Source of the DNA: an uncultured Thiogranum sp.
GTDB lineage: Bacteria > Pseudomonadota > Gammaproteobacteria > DSM-19610
NCBI GenBank assembly: GCA_913053655.1
Contig: CAJXFW010000010.1
Coordinates: 1 to 35,241, forward strand
Length of the DNA: 35,241 nt
Direction: 5' to 3'
How positions within the stretch are numbered: position 1 is the first letter of the stretch; the number at the start of each line of letters is the position of its first letter. A model generated the notes under the pieces. That model was given only the letters and a program-made list of their open reading frames with translations, was not told the origin of the DNA and made no database searches. Below are positions 26,497 to 35,152 of this stretch, piece by piece. Both the position numbers and the translations under genes were made by a program.

Positions 26497-28710
26497 ATGC
26501 GTGCGCCGGACCTGCTGTTCAACCGCTCGATCCCGTTTGTCAAATGGATGCTGTTCATTGTGACGGTTCTGGCGACCGTGGCCTGTAGTGACCAGCCCTG
26601 GAACAGTCCCTATCCGCCCGATCAGGCGGGACAGAACATTCTCTATTCTTCATTCGCATCGCGTCCAAACCACCTGGACCCGGCGCGTTCCTATGCTTCT
26701 AACGAAGTGGTGTTTAACGGCCAGATTTACGAGCCGCCGCTGCAATATCATTTTCTCAAACGTCCCTATCAACTGGAACCGCTCACCGCCACACGGATGC
26801 CCGAAGCGTACTATCTGGATGAAGCGGGCCAACGCCTGCCGGACGGCGCCGGCGAAGAGGAAATCGCCTACAGCGTCTATGATATCGAAATTCAGAAAGG
26901 CATTCGTTACCAGCCACACCCGGCATTTGCCAAAGACAAACGGGGCCGGTATCTCTATCACGCATTGCGTGAACAGGATCTGGATTCAGTGACTACACTG
27001 TCTGATTTCCACGAAACCGGTAGTCGTGAGCTGGTCGCAGCGGATTATGTGTACCAGATAAAGCGCCTGGCACACCCACGGCTCAACTCGCCGATATTCG
27101 GTCTGATGTCGGAGTATATTGTCGGTCTGAAAGACTATGCAGCGACGCTGAAGCAGGTTCTGGAAGAAGAAGGCACAGAAGCATCGCAGCCACGCTACCT
27201 CAACCTTGCTGATTACCCGCTGGCCGGTGCGCAGGTGCTGGATCGTTACCGTTATCGCATCAAGGTGCGCGGAAAATATCCGCAGTTCCAGTACTGGCTG
27301 GCGATGCCGTTTTTTGCGCCACTGCCGTGGGAAGCCGACCTGTTTTATTCGCAGCCGGGGATGAAAGAGCGCAACATCACCCTGGACTGGTATCCCGTTG
27401 GTACCGGCCCCTATATGCTGACCGTCAATAATCCCAACCGGCAGATGGTGCTGGAACGCAACCCGAATTTTCGTGGTGAGCTGTATCCGCGGGAAGGTGG
27501 TCCCGGTGATGCGCAGGCAGGATTTCTTGAAGATGCCGGGCAACGGATGCCTTTTATCGACAAAGTGGTCTACAGCCTGGAAAAGGAGGCGATTCCTACC
27601 TGGAACAAGTTTCTGCAAGGCTATTACGATGTGTCCGGCATCAGCTCTGACAGTTTTGATCAGGCCGTACAGATTGGCTCCGGAGGTGACATAGCGCTGA
27701 CCCCGGAGATGCGGGACAAAGGTATTCACCTGAACACCGCCGTATCCACGTCGATCTTTTACATGGGTTTTAATATGCTCGACCCGGTGGTTGGTGGTGA
27801 CAGCAAACGGGCACGTCTGCTGCGGCGCGCTCTGTCGATCGCCATGGACTACGAAGAGTACATATCGATTTTCCGCAATGGACGCGGTATACCCGCGCAG
27901 AGTCCCCTGCCGCCAGGGATTTTCGGATTTATAGATGGCAGGGAAGGTGTAAATACCTACTTGTATGACTGGACGGCGCAGGGCCCGCAGCGCAAGCCGA
28001 TTGCAGAGGCACGCAGGCTGCTGGCAGAGGCGGGGTATCCGAACGGCAGAAATGTAGCGACCGGGAAGCCACTGGTCCTCTACTTCGACACAACCGGTGG
28101 AACGCCGGATTCCTCGGCGCAGCAGAACTGGATACGAAAACAGTTTGCCAAACTCGATATCCAGTTGCAGATCCGCAATACGGATTACAACCGTTTTCAG
28201 GATAAAATGCTGAAGGGTACCGCGCAGATTTTTCAGTGGGGCTGGAATGCGGACTACCCGGATCCGGAAAACTTTCTTTTTCTTCTGTACGGGAAGAACG
28301 GCAAAGTTGAGCATAATGGGGAAAATGCGGCCAACTACAAAAACGAGGAATTCGATCGCCTGTTCGAACAAATGAAGAACATGAAAAACGGACCCGGGCG
28401 GCAGACCGTGATCAATCGTATGGTGGAAATCCTGCGTAAAGATGCGCCCTGGGTATTTGGATTTCACCCGAAAGATTTTGTCCTCTACCATGACTGGTAT
28501 CACAACGCCAAATCGAATCTGATGGCAAATAACACCCTCAAGTACAAGCGTATCGATCCACAGTTGCGCGAACGGCAACGGGAAGCCTGGAATCATCCTG
28601 TAGTCTGGCCACTGGGGTTGATACTGCTGTTATTGGTTGTCTCGGTGATCCCGGCCTACATTGGCTACCGCCGGCATGAAAGACAGCAGGGCCGGGCGGT
28701 AAACAGCTGA
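26497..28710 (+). CDS. ABC transporter substrate-binding protein, peptide family (SBP_bac_5)
   Basis: The extracytoplasmic receptor of a peptide/opine-type importer. At 737 residues it is clearly larger than usual OppA/DppA proteins (about 530-600). The N-terminus has a basic and hydrophobic signal ending in LATVAC at residue 30, a plausible lipobox. The body follows the family (RPNHLDPARSYAS, YPVGTGPYML, RRALSIAMDYEEY, WGWNADYPDPENF). Unusually, residues about 704-724 form a C-terminal membrane helix (PLGLILLLLVVSVIPAYIGY) before a basic tail, so the protein may be held in the inner membrane at both ends. The start may be leaderless. Its stop overlaps the first permease (TGATG). Confidence 0.93.
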   Translation: MRAPDLLFNRSIPFVKWMLFIVTVLATVACSDQPWNSPYPPDQAGQNILYSSFASRPNHLDPARSYASNEVVFNGQIYEPPLQYHFLKRPYQLEPLTATRMPEAYYLDEAGQRLPDGAGEEEIAYSVYDIEIQKGIRYQPHPAFAKDKRGRYLYHALREQDLDSVTTLSDFHETGSRELVAADYVYQIKRLAHPRLNSPIFGLMSEYIVGLKDYAATLKQVLEEEGTEASQPRYLNLADYPLAGAQVLDRYRYRIKVRGKYPQFQYWLAMPFFAPLPWEADLFYSQPGMKERNITLDWYPVGTGPYMLTVNNPNRQMVLERNPNFRGELYPREGGPGDAQAGFLEDAGQRMPFIDKVVYSLEKEAIPTWNKFLQGYYDVSGISSDSFDQAVQIGSGGDIALTPEMRDKGIHLNTAVSTSIFYMGFNMLDPVVGGDSKRARLLRRALSIAMDYEEYISIFRNGRGIPAQSPLPPGIFGFIDGREGVNTYLYDWTAQGPQRKPIAEARRLLAEAGYPNGRNVATGKPLVLYFDTTGGTPDSSAQQNWIRKQFAKLDIQLQIRNTDYNRFQDKMLKGTAQIFQWGWNADYPDPENFLFLLYGKNGKVEHNGENAANYKNEEFDRLFEQMKNMKNGPGRQTVINRMVEILRKDAPWVFGFHPKDFVLYHDWYHNAKSNLMANNTLKYKRIDPQLRERQREAWNHPVVWPLGLILLLLVVSVIPAYIGYRRHERQQGRAVNS

Positions 28711-29687
28711 TGCTTGCCTACATCATTCGCCGGACCCTGTATGCGATCCCCATCCTTATCGGCGTTAACCTGCTTACTTTTGTCCTTTTCTTTGTGGTGA
28801 ATACACCGGACGATGTGGCGCGTATGCACCTGGGTGCGAAGCGTGTAACACCGGAGGCGATCGAGCAATGGAAACAGGAACACGGCTATGATCAGCCGCT
28901 GTTGTATAACCGGAAAGCCAGTGGTGTCGCTAAGGTAACGGATACGATTTTCTACAACAAATCCATGCGTCTGTTTGCCTTCGATTTTGGTTCATCAGAT
29001 GCCGGCAGGGATATCGGTGAAGATATCAGCCAGCGCATGTGGCCCAGTCTCGCCATAGCCCTGCCGACACTGCTGATTGGCTTGTTAGTGAATATCAGTT
29101 TTTCCATGCTGCTGGCGTTTTTCCGCGGCACCTACCTGGATCTTTCCGGGGTGATGCTGGCCGTTGTCCTGATGTCTGTTTCAAGCCTGTTTTATATTAT
29201 CGGTGGACAATACCTGTTCAGTAAATTACTGCACCTGGTTCCTGTTTCAGGCTACGAGTCCGGTATGCAGGCCTGGCGATTTGTTTTGTTGCCGGTGGCA
29301 ATCGGTGTATTTTCAGGTATCGGCGCCGGAAGTCGCTGGTACCGCACCTTTTTCCTGGAAGAGGTTAATCGCGATTACGTGCGTACTGCCCGTGCCAAAG
29401 GCCTGCCGGAAGCCCGCCTCCTGTTCCGGCATGTACTAAGGAATGCCATGGTGCCGATTCTGACCGGCATTGTTGTAATACTCCCCACGCTGTTTATGGG
29501 CAGTCTGATTATGGAATCCTTCTTTGGTATTCCAGGGCTTGGCAGTTACACCATAGAAGCCATACAAACGCAGGACTTTGCCATTGTGCGCGCTATGGTG
29601 TTCCTGGGTTCAGTGCTATACATCCTGGGCCTGCTGCTGACAGACATTTCCTACACACTGGTAGATCCAAGGATCCGACTGTCATGA
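28710..29687 (+). CDS. ABC transporter permease, OppB/DppB type
   Basis: The first membrane subunit of the importer, 325 residues. It starts MLAYIIRRTLYAIPIL, has about six membrane helices, and shows the cytoplasmic EAA loop RDYVRTARAKGLPEARLLFRHVLRN region that docks on the ATPase. The ending YTLVDPRIRLS is typical of OppB-type permeases. It overlaps the receptor gene by one base and the next permease by four (ATGA), so translation is probably coupled throughout the operon. Confidence 0.94.
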   Translation: MLAYIIRRTLYAIPILIGVNLLTFVLFFVVNTPDDVARMHLGAKRVTPEAIEQWKQEHGYDQPLLYNRKASGVAKVTDTIFYNKSMRLFAFDFGSSDAGRDIGEDISQRMWPSLAIALPTLLIGLLVNISFSMLLAFFRGTYLDLSGVMLAVVLMSVSSLFYIIGGQYLFSKLLHLVPVSGYESGMQAWRFVLLPVAIGVFSGIGAGSRWYRTFFLEEVNRDYVRTARAKGLPEARLLFRHVLRNAMVPILTGIVVILPTLFMGSLIMESFFGIPGLGSYTIEAIQTQDFAIVRAMVFLGSVLYILGLLLTDISYTLVDPRIRLS

Positions 29688-31096
29688 TCCAGCACGTGTT
29701 TCTGTGGACCGATACGCTGATCTTTATATTGCTTGTCGCGGTGCTGGGTTTCGCCTGGTTTGCGCGCAACAAGGAACACCTGCGCGCGCCCTGGCGGGAA
29801 GTGGTGCGCAGTCGTATGGCGGTTGCATCGTTGGTGGTGTTAAGCATTTACACGATTACCGGCCTGCTGGATTCGGTACACTTCCGTAAAGCGCTGCCGA
29901 CGCAGGAAGGGCAGCAGGAAGTCCAGTATTCGGGTGATGTATTGAGCGTGCTCGATACGCTGCTGGGGCCGATGCGAACCCAGGATGAAAAAACCTACTC
30001 TGCGCCTTTTGCAGCCTATCTGTATGCCAGGGAAACGGTGACCGGTGCGGATGGTGAAAAACTCAGGATATTCCCGCGCCTTGAATATGGTGGTGCCGGA
30101 CTGACGGATCCGGCAACGCAGAAAGGTGCAGATATTGCCCGACGTACAGTAACCGCGCTGGCCGAAGCGGTGGCGGTTCTTTTATTGCTCTACGGGATGC
30201 TGGGTTTGCGCCTGGCCAGTAAATGGCGGCAGTCGTGGATGTCAGCGCTGGGCGCTATAGCGAAGGGTACGTCCGATGTGCCCTGGCGTACCGCCCTGTT
30301 GACCCTTGGTGTTTTCGTGTTGCTGATTGCGTTGGTGGTCAACCTGTCCGGCGCCTATCATCTTCTTGGTACTGACAAGGTTGGCCAGGACGTGTTGTAC
30401 CAGACCATAAAAAGTATCCGTACCGGTCTGGTGATCGGGACCCTGACGACCCTGGTCATGCTACCGTTTGCGGTATTCCTCGGCATGATGGCAGGTTACT
30501 TCCGCGGCTGGGTGGACGATGTCATCCAGTACATCTATACCACACTCAACTCGATCCCGGGCGTACTGCTGATTGCCGCAGCGGTGATGATGATGCAGGT
30601 CTACGTAGCCAACCACCCCGAGCTGTTCGAGACCATGGCGGAACGCGCCGACATTCGCTTGCTGTTCCTGGTCCTGATTCTAGGCATTACCAGCTGGACC
30701 GGACTGTGCCGTCTGCTGCGTGGTGAAACCCTGAAACTGCGTGAGCTGGATTATGTACAGGCCGCTGATGCTTTCGGCGTAGCGAAGTCCAGTATTCTGG
30801 TGCGTCACCTGTTGCCCAACCTGATGCATCTGGTAATGATCGCCGTGGTCCTCGATTTCAGCGGCCTGGTGCTGGCCGAGGCTGTGCTGTCGTATGTCGG
30901 AGTTGGTGTCGACCCCACCACTCAAAGCTGGGGTAACATGATTAACCGGGCACGCCTGGAGATGGCGCGGGAGCCGATGGTGTGGTGGTCGTTGCTGGCC
31001 TCGTTCAGTTTCATGTTTACCCTGGTGCTGGCGGCAAACCTGTTTTCCGATGTGGTCCGGGACGCCTTTGATCCACGTTTACGGGCACAACGATAA
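29684..31096 (+). CDS. ABC transporter permease, OppC/DppC type with long N-terminal extension
   Basis: The second membrane subunit. The C-terminal half is standard OppC: LGTDKVGQDVLYQ near residue 227, then the transmembrane core, the EAA loop (ELDYVQAADAFGVAKSSILVRHLLPN region) and DAFDPRLR at the end. At 470 residues it is much longer than the usual 300, because LGTD is normally reached by about residue 100. The extra N-terminal part holds two membrane helices near residues 8-26 and 45-62, a soluble segment of about 100 residues and another helix near 165. The role of the extra segment is unknown; it may meet the enlarged receptor. Confidence 0.93.
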   Translation: MIQHVFLWTDTLIFILLVAVLGFAWFARNKEHLRAPWREVVRSRMAVASLVVLSIYTITGLLDSVHFRKALPTQEGQQEVQYSGDVLSVLDTLLGPMRTQDEKTYSAPFAAYLYARETVTGADGEKLRIFPRLEYGGAGLTDPATQKGADIARRTVTALAEAVAVLLLLYGMLGLRLASKWRQSWMSALGAIAKGTSDVPWRTALLTLGVFVLLIALVVNLSGAYHLLGTDKVGQDVLYQTIKSIRTGLVIGTLTTLVMLPFAVFLGMMAGYFRGWVDDVIQYIYTTLNSIPGVLLIAAAVMMMQVYVANHPELFETMAERADIRLLFLVLILGITSWTGLCRLLRGETLKLRELDYVQAADAFGVAKSSILVRHLLPNLMHLVMIAVVLDFSGLVLAEAVLSYVGVGVDPTTQSWGNMINRARLEMAREPMVWWSLLASFSFMFTLVLAANLFSDVVRDAFDPRLRAQR

Positions 31097-31099
31097 ATC

Positions 31100-33145
31100 A
31101 TGAGTGAAACGCTGTTACAGGTGAAAGAACTAAGCGTCCGGATCGGCACCGGGGATAGCGCCATTCGCCCCGTGGATGCCGTCAGTTTTGAGATCAGACG
31201 CGGCGAGACATTCGCTTTACTGGGCGAGTCAGGTTGCGGTAAATCCATGACCGCGCTGGCGCTGTTGCGCCTGTTGCCGCAACCTGCCGGCGAAATTGTC
31301 GGTGGCTCCGTGCGACTGAGCGGTGAGGAACTGTTGTCACTGCCCGAAAACGGCATGCGTGCGGTGCGTGGCGGCCGAATCGCCATGATATTCCAGGAGC
31401 CGATGACATCGCTGAACCCGGTGATGACTATCGGCGACCAGATCTCGGAAAGCCTTGAGCAACACAAGGGTCTGCGCGGCGCGCAGGCGCGGCGACGGGT
31501 AGTGGAACTGCTGGACGATGTCGGTATCCCCGACGCCGCACACCGTTACGGCGAATACCCGCACCAGTTATCCGGCGGCATGAAGCAGCGCGTCATGATC
31601 GCTATAGCACTGGCTGGTGACCCTGACCTGTTGATCGCCGACGAACCGACCACTGCGCTGGACGTTACTATCCAGGCACAGGTGCTGGAGCTGATCAGGA
31701 ACCTGCAAAAAAAGCACGGTATGGCGGTGCTGCTGATCACACACGATCTTGGTGTAGTCTCGGAGATGGCCGATCGCATCGCTGTCATGTATGCCGGTCA
31801 GCTGGTTGAACAGGCCCCGCGCAAACTCTTTTTCGGGCAGGCACAACACCCCTACAGCCATAAACTGTTTGCCGCGCTTCCAGATGCCAGTAAACGCGAG
31901 GAACGGCTGACCGTTATTCCCGGCACCGTGCCACTGCTTAACCAGACATTTTATGGCTGCCGTTTTGCCGATCGTTGTGAACGTGCCTGGGATATCTGCC
32001 GAGGTCAGGTGCCGGACTGGTTCGAAACTTCACCGGAGAAAGGTGAGGCGCCTGGGGTGCAGGGCGTGCGTTGTCACCTGGCTGACCCGACACTTTCGGC
32101 GCCGACAGACCGGACGGTGGTGGATGATACAGCAGCACAACCCGCCCGAACCGCACCGGCGCCACAAAACGTGTTGCTTGAGGTCGATGGACTGAAGGTT
32201 CATTTCCCCATTCATAAAGGTTTGTTCAAGCGTGTCGTCGGTCAGGTACGTGCGGTGGACGGTGTCAGTATGTCGATCGCCGGGGGCCAAACCCTGGCGC
32301 TGGTGGGCGAATCCGGTTGCGGCAAAACTACGGTCGGCAAGGGTATCCTGCAACTGCTGAAAACTACCGCCGGCAGCGTGCGTTTTAAGTCTGTCGAACT
32401 GACCCGACTGACAAGCAAGGCACTGCGCAGCCGGCGCTCGGATTTCCAGATCATCTTCCAGGATCCGTATTCCTCCATGAATCCACGCATGAGCGTCGTG
32501 GACATTATTGAGGAGGGGATGATCGCCCAGCGCATCGGTAGCAACGCACAACAACGCCGGCATCGCGCGCAGGATTTGTTGCGACAGGTCGGATTGCGGC
32601 CCGAACACATACACCATTACCCGCACGAGTTCTCCGGCGGCCAGCGCCAGCGTATCTGTATCGCACGGGCGCTGGCTGTCAATCCACAACTTATTATCTG
32701 CGACGAACCTACCAGCGCACTGGATGTTTCGGTGCAGGCACAGATTCTCAATCTATTACAGGATTTGCAGCGTGAACTGGGACTCTCGTTCCTGTTTATT
32801 ACCCATGACCTGTCTGTCGTATCCTATATAGCCGACCGGGTAGCCGTCATGTATCTCGGTCGCATTGTGGAGGAGGGGGACGTCAATGAGGTGTTGGAAG
32901 ATCCAAAACATCCCTATACCCAGGCCCTGCTTTCAGCAGTTCCGCGCATTGATGGTGAGAGTGAGCGCAAGGTCATTCGTCTGGAAGGTGATTTGCCATC
33001 ACCGTCAAATCCACCGCAAGGTTGCCACTTCCATCCACGCTGCCGACAGGCCAGGCCTGAATGCAGAAAAAGTTATCCAAAGGTGACGCGCCTGTCGGAA
33101 ACCCGTCTGGTCCGGTGTCACCTGATGGACAGTCAGGTAAAATAG
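31100..33145 (+). CDS. ABC transporter ATP-binding protein with two fused ATPase domains (OppDF / YejF type)
   Basis: The energy subunit of the importer. The 681 residues contain two complete ABC modules: Walker A GESGCGKS at 42-49 and GESGCGKT at 403-410, signatures LSGGMKQR and FSGGQRQR, and Walker B LLIADEPTTALD and LIICDEPTSALD. Each half ends in the oligopeptide-transporter C-terminal region with a four-cysteine pattern (CRFADRCERAWDIC plus VRCH; CHFHPRCRQARPEC plus VRCH), which in DppD-type proteins binds a 4Fe-4S cluster. Three bases separate it from the permease gene. A single fused protein would give the heterodimeric arrangement in one chain. Confidence 0.95.
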   Translation: MSETLLQVKELSVRIGTGDSAIRPVDAVSFEIRRGETFALLGESGCGKSMTALALLRLLPQPAGEIVGGSVRLSGEELLSLPENGMRAVRGGRIAMIFQEPMTSLNPVMTIGDQISESLEQHKGLRGAQARRRVVELLDDVGIPDAAHRYGEYPHQLSGGMKQRVMIAIALAGDPDLLIADEPTTALDVTIQAQVLELIRNLQKKHGMAVLLITHDLGVVSEMADRIAVMYAGQLVEQAPRKLFFGQAQHPYSHKLFAALPDASKREERLTVIPGTVPLLNQTFYGCRFADRCERAWDICRGQVPDWFETSPEKGEAPGVQGVRCHLADPTLSAPTDRTVVDDTAAQPARTAPAPQNVLLEVDGLKVHFPIHKGLFKRVVGQVRAVDGVSMSIAGGQTLALVGESGCGKTTVGKGILQLLKTTAGSVRFKSVELTRLTSKALRSRRSDFQIIFQDPYSSMNPRMSVVDIIEEGMIAQRIGSNAQQRRHRAQDLLRQVGLRPEHIHHYPHEFSGGQRQRICIARALAVNPQLIICDEPTSALDVSVQAQILNLLQDLQRELGLSFLFITHDLSVVSYIADRVAVMYLGRIVEEGDVNEVLEDPKHPYTQALLSAVPRIDGESERKVIRLEGDLPSPSNPPQGCHFHPRCRQARPECRKSYPKVTRLSETRLVRCHLMDSQVK

Positions 33146-33150
33146 CCGAC

Positions 33151-33654
33151 GTGGAAAAGACCCTGTATCTTGTTCGGCATGCAAAATCCTCCTGGGGGGA
33201 ACCGGGGCTTGCGGATATTGACCGACCGCTGAACAAGCGTGGTTGCCGTGACTGTCAGGACATGGGGGCCAGGTTGAAAAAACACGGGCGAATGCCCGAT
33301 TTGATTGTGTCGAGTCCCGCCAATCGTGCGCTTGCAACGGCTCGCTGCATCGCACAGCAGTTACACTATCCCGAAGCGGATATCGTTACAGTAAAGAATG
33401 CGTACTGTTCCGGCACCGGCGCCCTGGTCGATATTCTGCAGCGGCTGGACGAACGCAATACAGCCGTCATGCTGGTTGCACATAATCCGGATATGACCGG
33501 GCTGGTGGATACACTGTGTGGCCCTGTTATCAGCGATATGCCGACCTGTGCAATTGCAATGGTCAGGCTGGAAATAGATCACTGGTCGCAAGCCGGTACA
33601 GTCGTCAGTGAGCTGACAGATTACGATTTTCCGAAAAAGAGTAATACCCCTTAA
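33151..33654 (+). CDS. SixA-like histidine phosphatase
   Basis: A small phosphatase of the histidine phosphatase superfamily. SixA proteins remove phosphate from phosphohistidine on signalling or phosphotransfer proteins. With GTG 33151 the protein has 167 residues and opens with TLYLVRHAKSSW, where His10 of RHA is the nucleophile. IDRPLNKRG, DLIVSSPANRALATA and LVAHNPDMTGLVD complete the motif set. An in-frame ATG at 33061 lies inside the ABC gene and is less likely. The start is five bases after the ABC stop, so it is probably the last gene of that operon. The substrate is unknown. Confidence 0.88.
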   Translation: MEKTLYLVRHAKSSWGEPGLADIDRPLNKRGCRDCQDMGARLKKHGRMPDLIVSSPANRALATARCIAQQLHYPEADIVTVKNAYCSGTGALVDILQRLDERNTAVMLVAHNPDMTGLVDTLCGPVISDMPTCAIAMVRLEIDHWSQAGTVVSELTDYDFPKKSNTP

Positions 33655-33658
33655 CCCA

Positions 33659-33706
33659 TTGAACCGCTAACACGCAAAGAAAACAGGTTCTTTCCTGGCG
33701 ATTCAA
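33659..33706. repeat. Degenerate copy of the cysS/folD hairpin repeat
   Basis: Begins TTGAACCGCTAACACGCAAA and ends with TTCTTTCCTGGCGATTCAA, a shortened and diverged inverted pair of the same kind as 13633-13707. It starts four bases after the SixA-like gene stops. Confidence 0.6.
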
Positions 33707-33725
33707 AGGCATTTAATCTGAAGCT

Positions 33726-33792
33726 TGCAGGAGCGGCCTCATTGGCCGCGATGGCGTGCCACAATAATCGCGCCGAAGGGCGGTGCTCCTAC
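33726..33792. repeat. Inverted pair of REP-like elements
   Basis: Two inverted copies of a GTAGGAGCGGC...GCCGCGAT-type motif face each other. The left one forms GCGGCC-TCATT-GGCCGC (33733-33749). The right one, read on the other strand, starts GTAGGAGCACCGCCC and has a CGCC/GGCG stem. Motifs of this form are common intergenic REP sequences in Pseudomonas, Xanthomonas and relatives and are mobilised by RAYT proteins, none of which is encoded here. Confidence 0.75.
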
Positions 33793-33877
33793 TTCTGCAA
33801 TCCGTAGCGCATGTCGGGGAATTGCGCCGCCGACAGCGTGTTAAACTGCCGAAAATTTTTCCAGAGAGCAGGCAACA

Positions 33878-35062
33878 ATGACCAGTAAATCCTTTCACCC
33901 ACCGGCACGCACCCTCATGGGTCCGGGCCCGTCTGACGTCAATCCGCGCATCCTGGAGGCCATGTCACGTCCCACCATCGGCCATCTGGACCCGGCGTTT
34001 GTGGGCATGATGGACGACATGAAAGGCCTGTTGCGCTATGCCTTCCAGACTGAGCACGAGTTGACAATGCCGGTTTCCGCGCCGGGTTCGGCAGGTATGG
34101 AGACCTGCTTCGTCAATCTGGTTGAGCCGGGAGACAAGGTGGTGGTGTGCCGGAACGGCGTGTTCGGTGGCCGCATGAAGGAGAATGTGGAACGCAGTGG
34201 TGCGACGCCGATTATGGTCGAGGACGAATGGGGAAAGGCGGTCGATACCAACAAGGTCGACGAAGCGCTGAAAGCCAATCCGGACGCCAGGGTGCTGGCC
34301 TTCGTGCACGCCGAAACCTCAACCGGCGCGCTGTCGGATGCAAAAACGCTGGCCGAAATCGCGCATAAGCACGATTGCCTGATCATTGCCGATTGCGTTA
34401 CGTCGCTGGCTGGTTCACCACTCAAGGTGTCGGAGTGGGGGCTGGACGCCGTGTATTCCGGTAGCCAGAAGTGTCTCTCCTGTACACCGGGCCTGTCACC
34501 CGTCACTTTCAGTGAACGCGCTGTCGAAGTGATCAAGAGCCGTAAAAGCAAAGTGCAAAGCTGGTTCCTCGATCTGAACCTGGTGCTGGGCTACTGGGGT
34601 GGTGGTGGCAAGCGTGCCTACCATCATACGGCGCCGATCAATGCCCTGTATGGTTTGCACGAAGCACTGGTGCTGCTGGAAGAGGAAGGCGTCGAAAATG
34701 CCTGGCAGCGTCACAATGATAACCATGTGGCGCTGCGTGCCGGTATCGAAGCGCTGGGCCTGTCGTTTGTGGTCGACGAAGCGGACCGGCTGCCACAATT
34801 AAACTCGGTTACCATTCCTGACGGTGTTGACGACGCCAGCGTACGTGCACGTTTACTGAATGAATACAGTCTGGAAATCGGTGCGGGTCTCGGGCCGATG
34901 GCCGGCAAGATATGGCGTATCGGTCTGATGGGATACGCGAGCAACCAGCGCAATGTGTTGCTGTGTCTGGGTGCACTGGATGCGGTGTTATCGGATATGG
35001 GGGCGTCGGTTACAGCAGGTGTGGCAGTGGAAGCTGCAATGAAGGTGTATGTTCGTAGCTGA
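33878..35062 (+). CDS. Class V aminotransferase, alanine/serine-glyoxylate type
   Basis: A PLP enzyme that transfers an amino group from alanine or serine, probably to glyoxylate. The 394 residues are normal for the family. The start TLMGPGPSDVNPRILEAM and GHLDPAF are characteristic of AGXT-type enzymes. SAPGSAGMET binds the cofactor phosphate, IADCVTSLAGSP holds the Asp that contacts the pyridine nitrogen, and Lys198 in SGSQKCLS is the Schiff-base lysine. The gene stands alone after two repeat elements. Donor choice (serine or alanine) cannot be fixed from sequence, so no symbol is given. Confidence 0.9.
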   Translation: MTSKSFHPPARTLMGPGPSDVNPRILEAMSRPTIGHLDPAFVGMMDDMKGLLRYAFQTEHELTMPVSAPGSAGMETCFVNLVEPGDKVVVCRNGVFGGRMKENVERSGATPIMVEDEWGKAVDTNKVDEALKANPDARVLAFVHAETSTGALSDAKTLAEIAHKHDCLIIADCVTSLAGSPLKVSEWGLDAVYSGSQKCLSCTPGLSPVTFSERAVEVIKSRKSKVQSWFLDLNLVLGYWGGGGKRAYHHTAPINALYGLHEALVLLEEEGVENAWQRHNDNHVALRAGIEALGLSFVVDEADRLPQLNSVTIPDGVDDASVRARLLNEYSLEIGAGLGPMAGKIWRIGLMGYASNQRNVLLCLGALDAVLSDMGASVTAGVAVEAAMKVYVRS

Positions 35063-35106
35063 TCAGGAGGGAGAGCATAAAAAGGGTGAACTCCTTTTTG
35101 TCCTGA
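35063..35106. terminator. Symmetric, possibly bidirectional terminator
   Basis: TCAGGA (35063-35068) pairs with TCCTGA (35101-35106), and inside AAAAAGG (35079-35085) pairs with CCTTTTT (35093-35099) around a seven-base loop. The same structure with a T-run forms on either strand, fitting a site between convergent genes. Confidence 0.55.
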
Positions 35107-35152
35107 TTTGACCCAGGACTACCATTCATGCATAAATTTCAGATATTTCACT

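Noticed and set aside
26986-28596. A 536-residue open frame on the minus strand inside the ABC receptor gene
   Set aside because: It is a shadow of the plus-strand coding frame: no start context and no recognisable domains, while the plus frame is clearly a known family.
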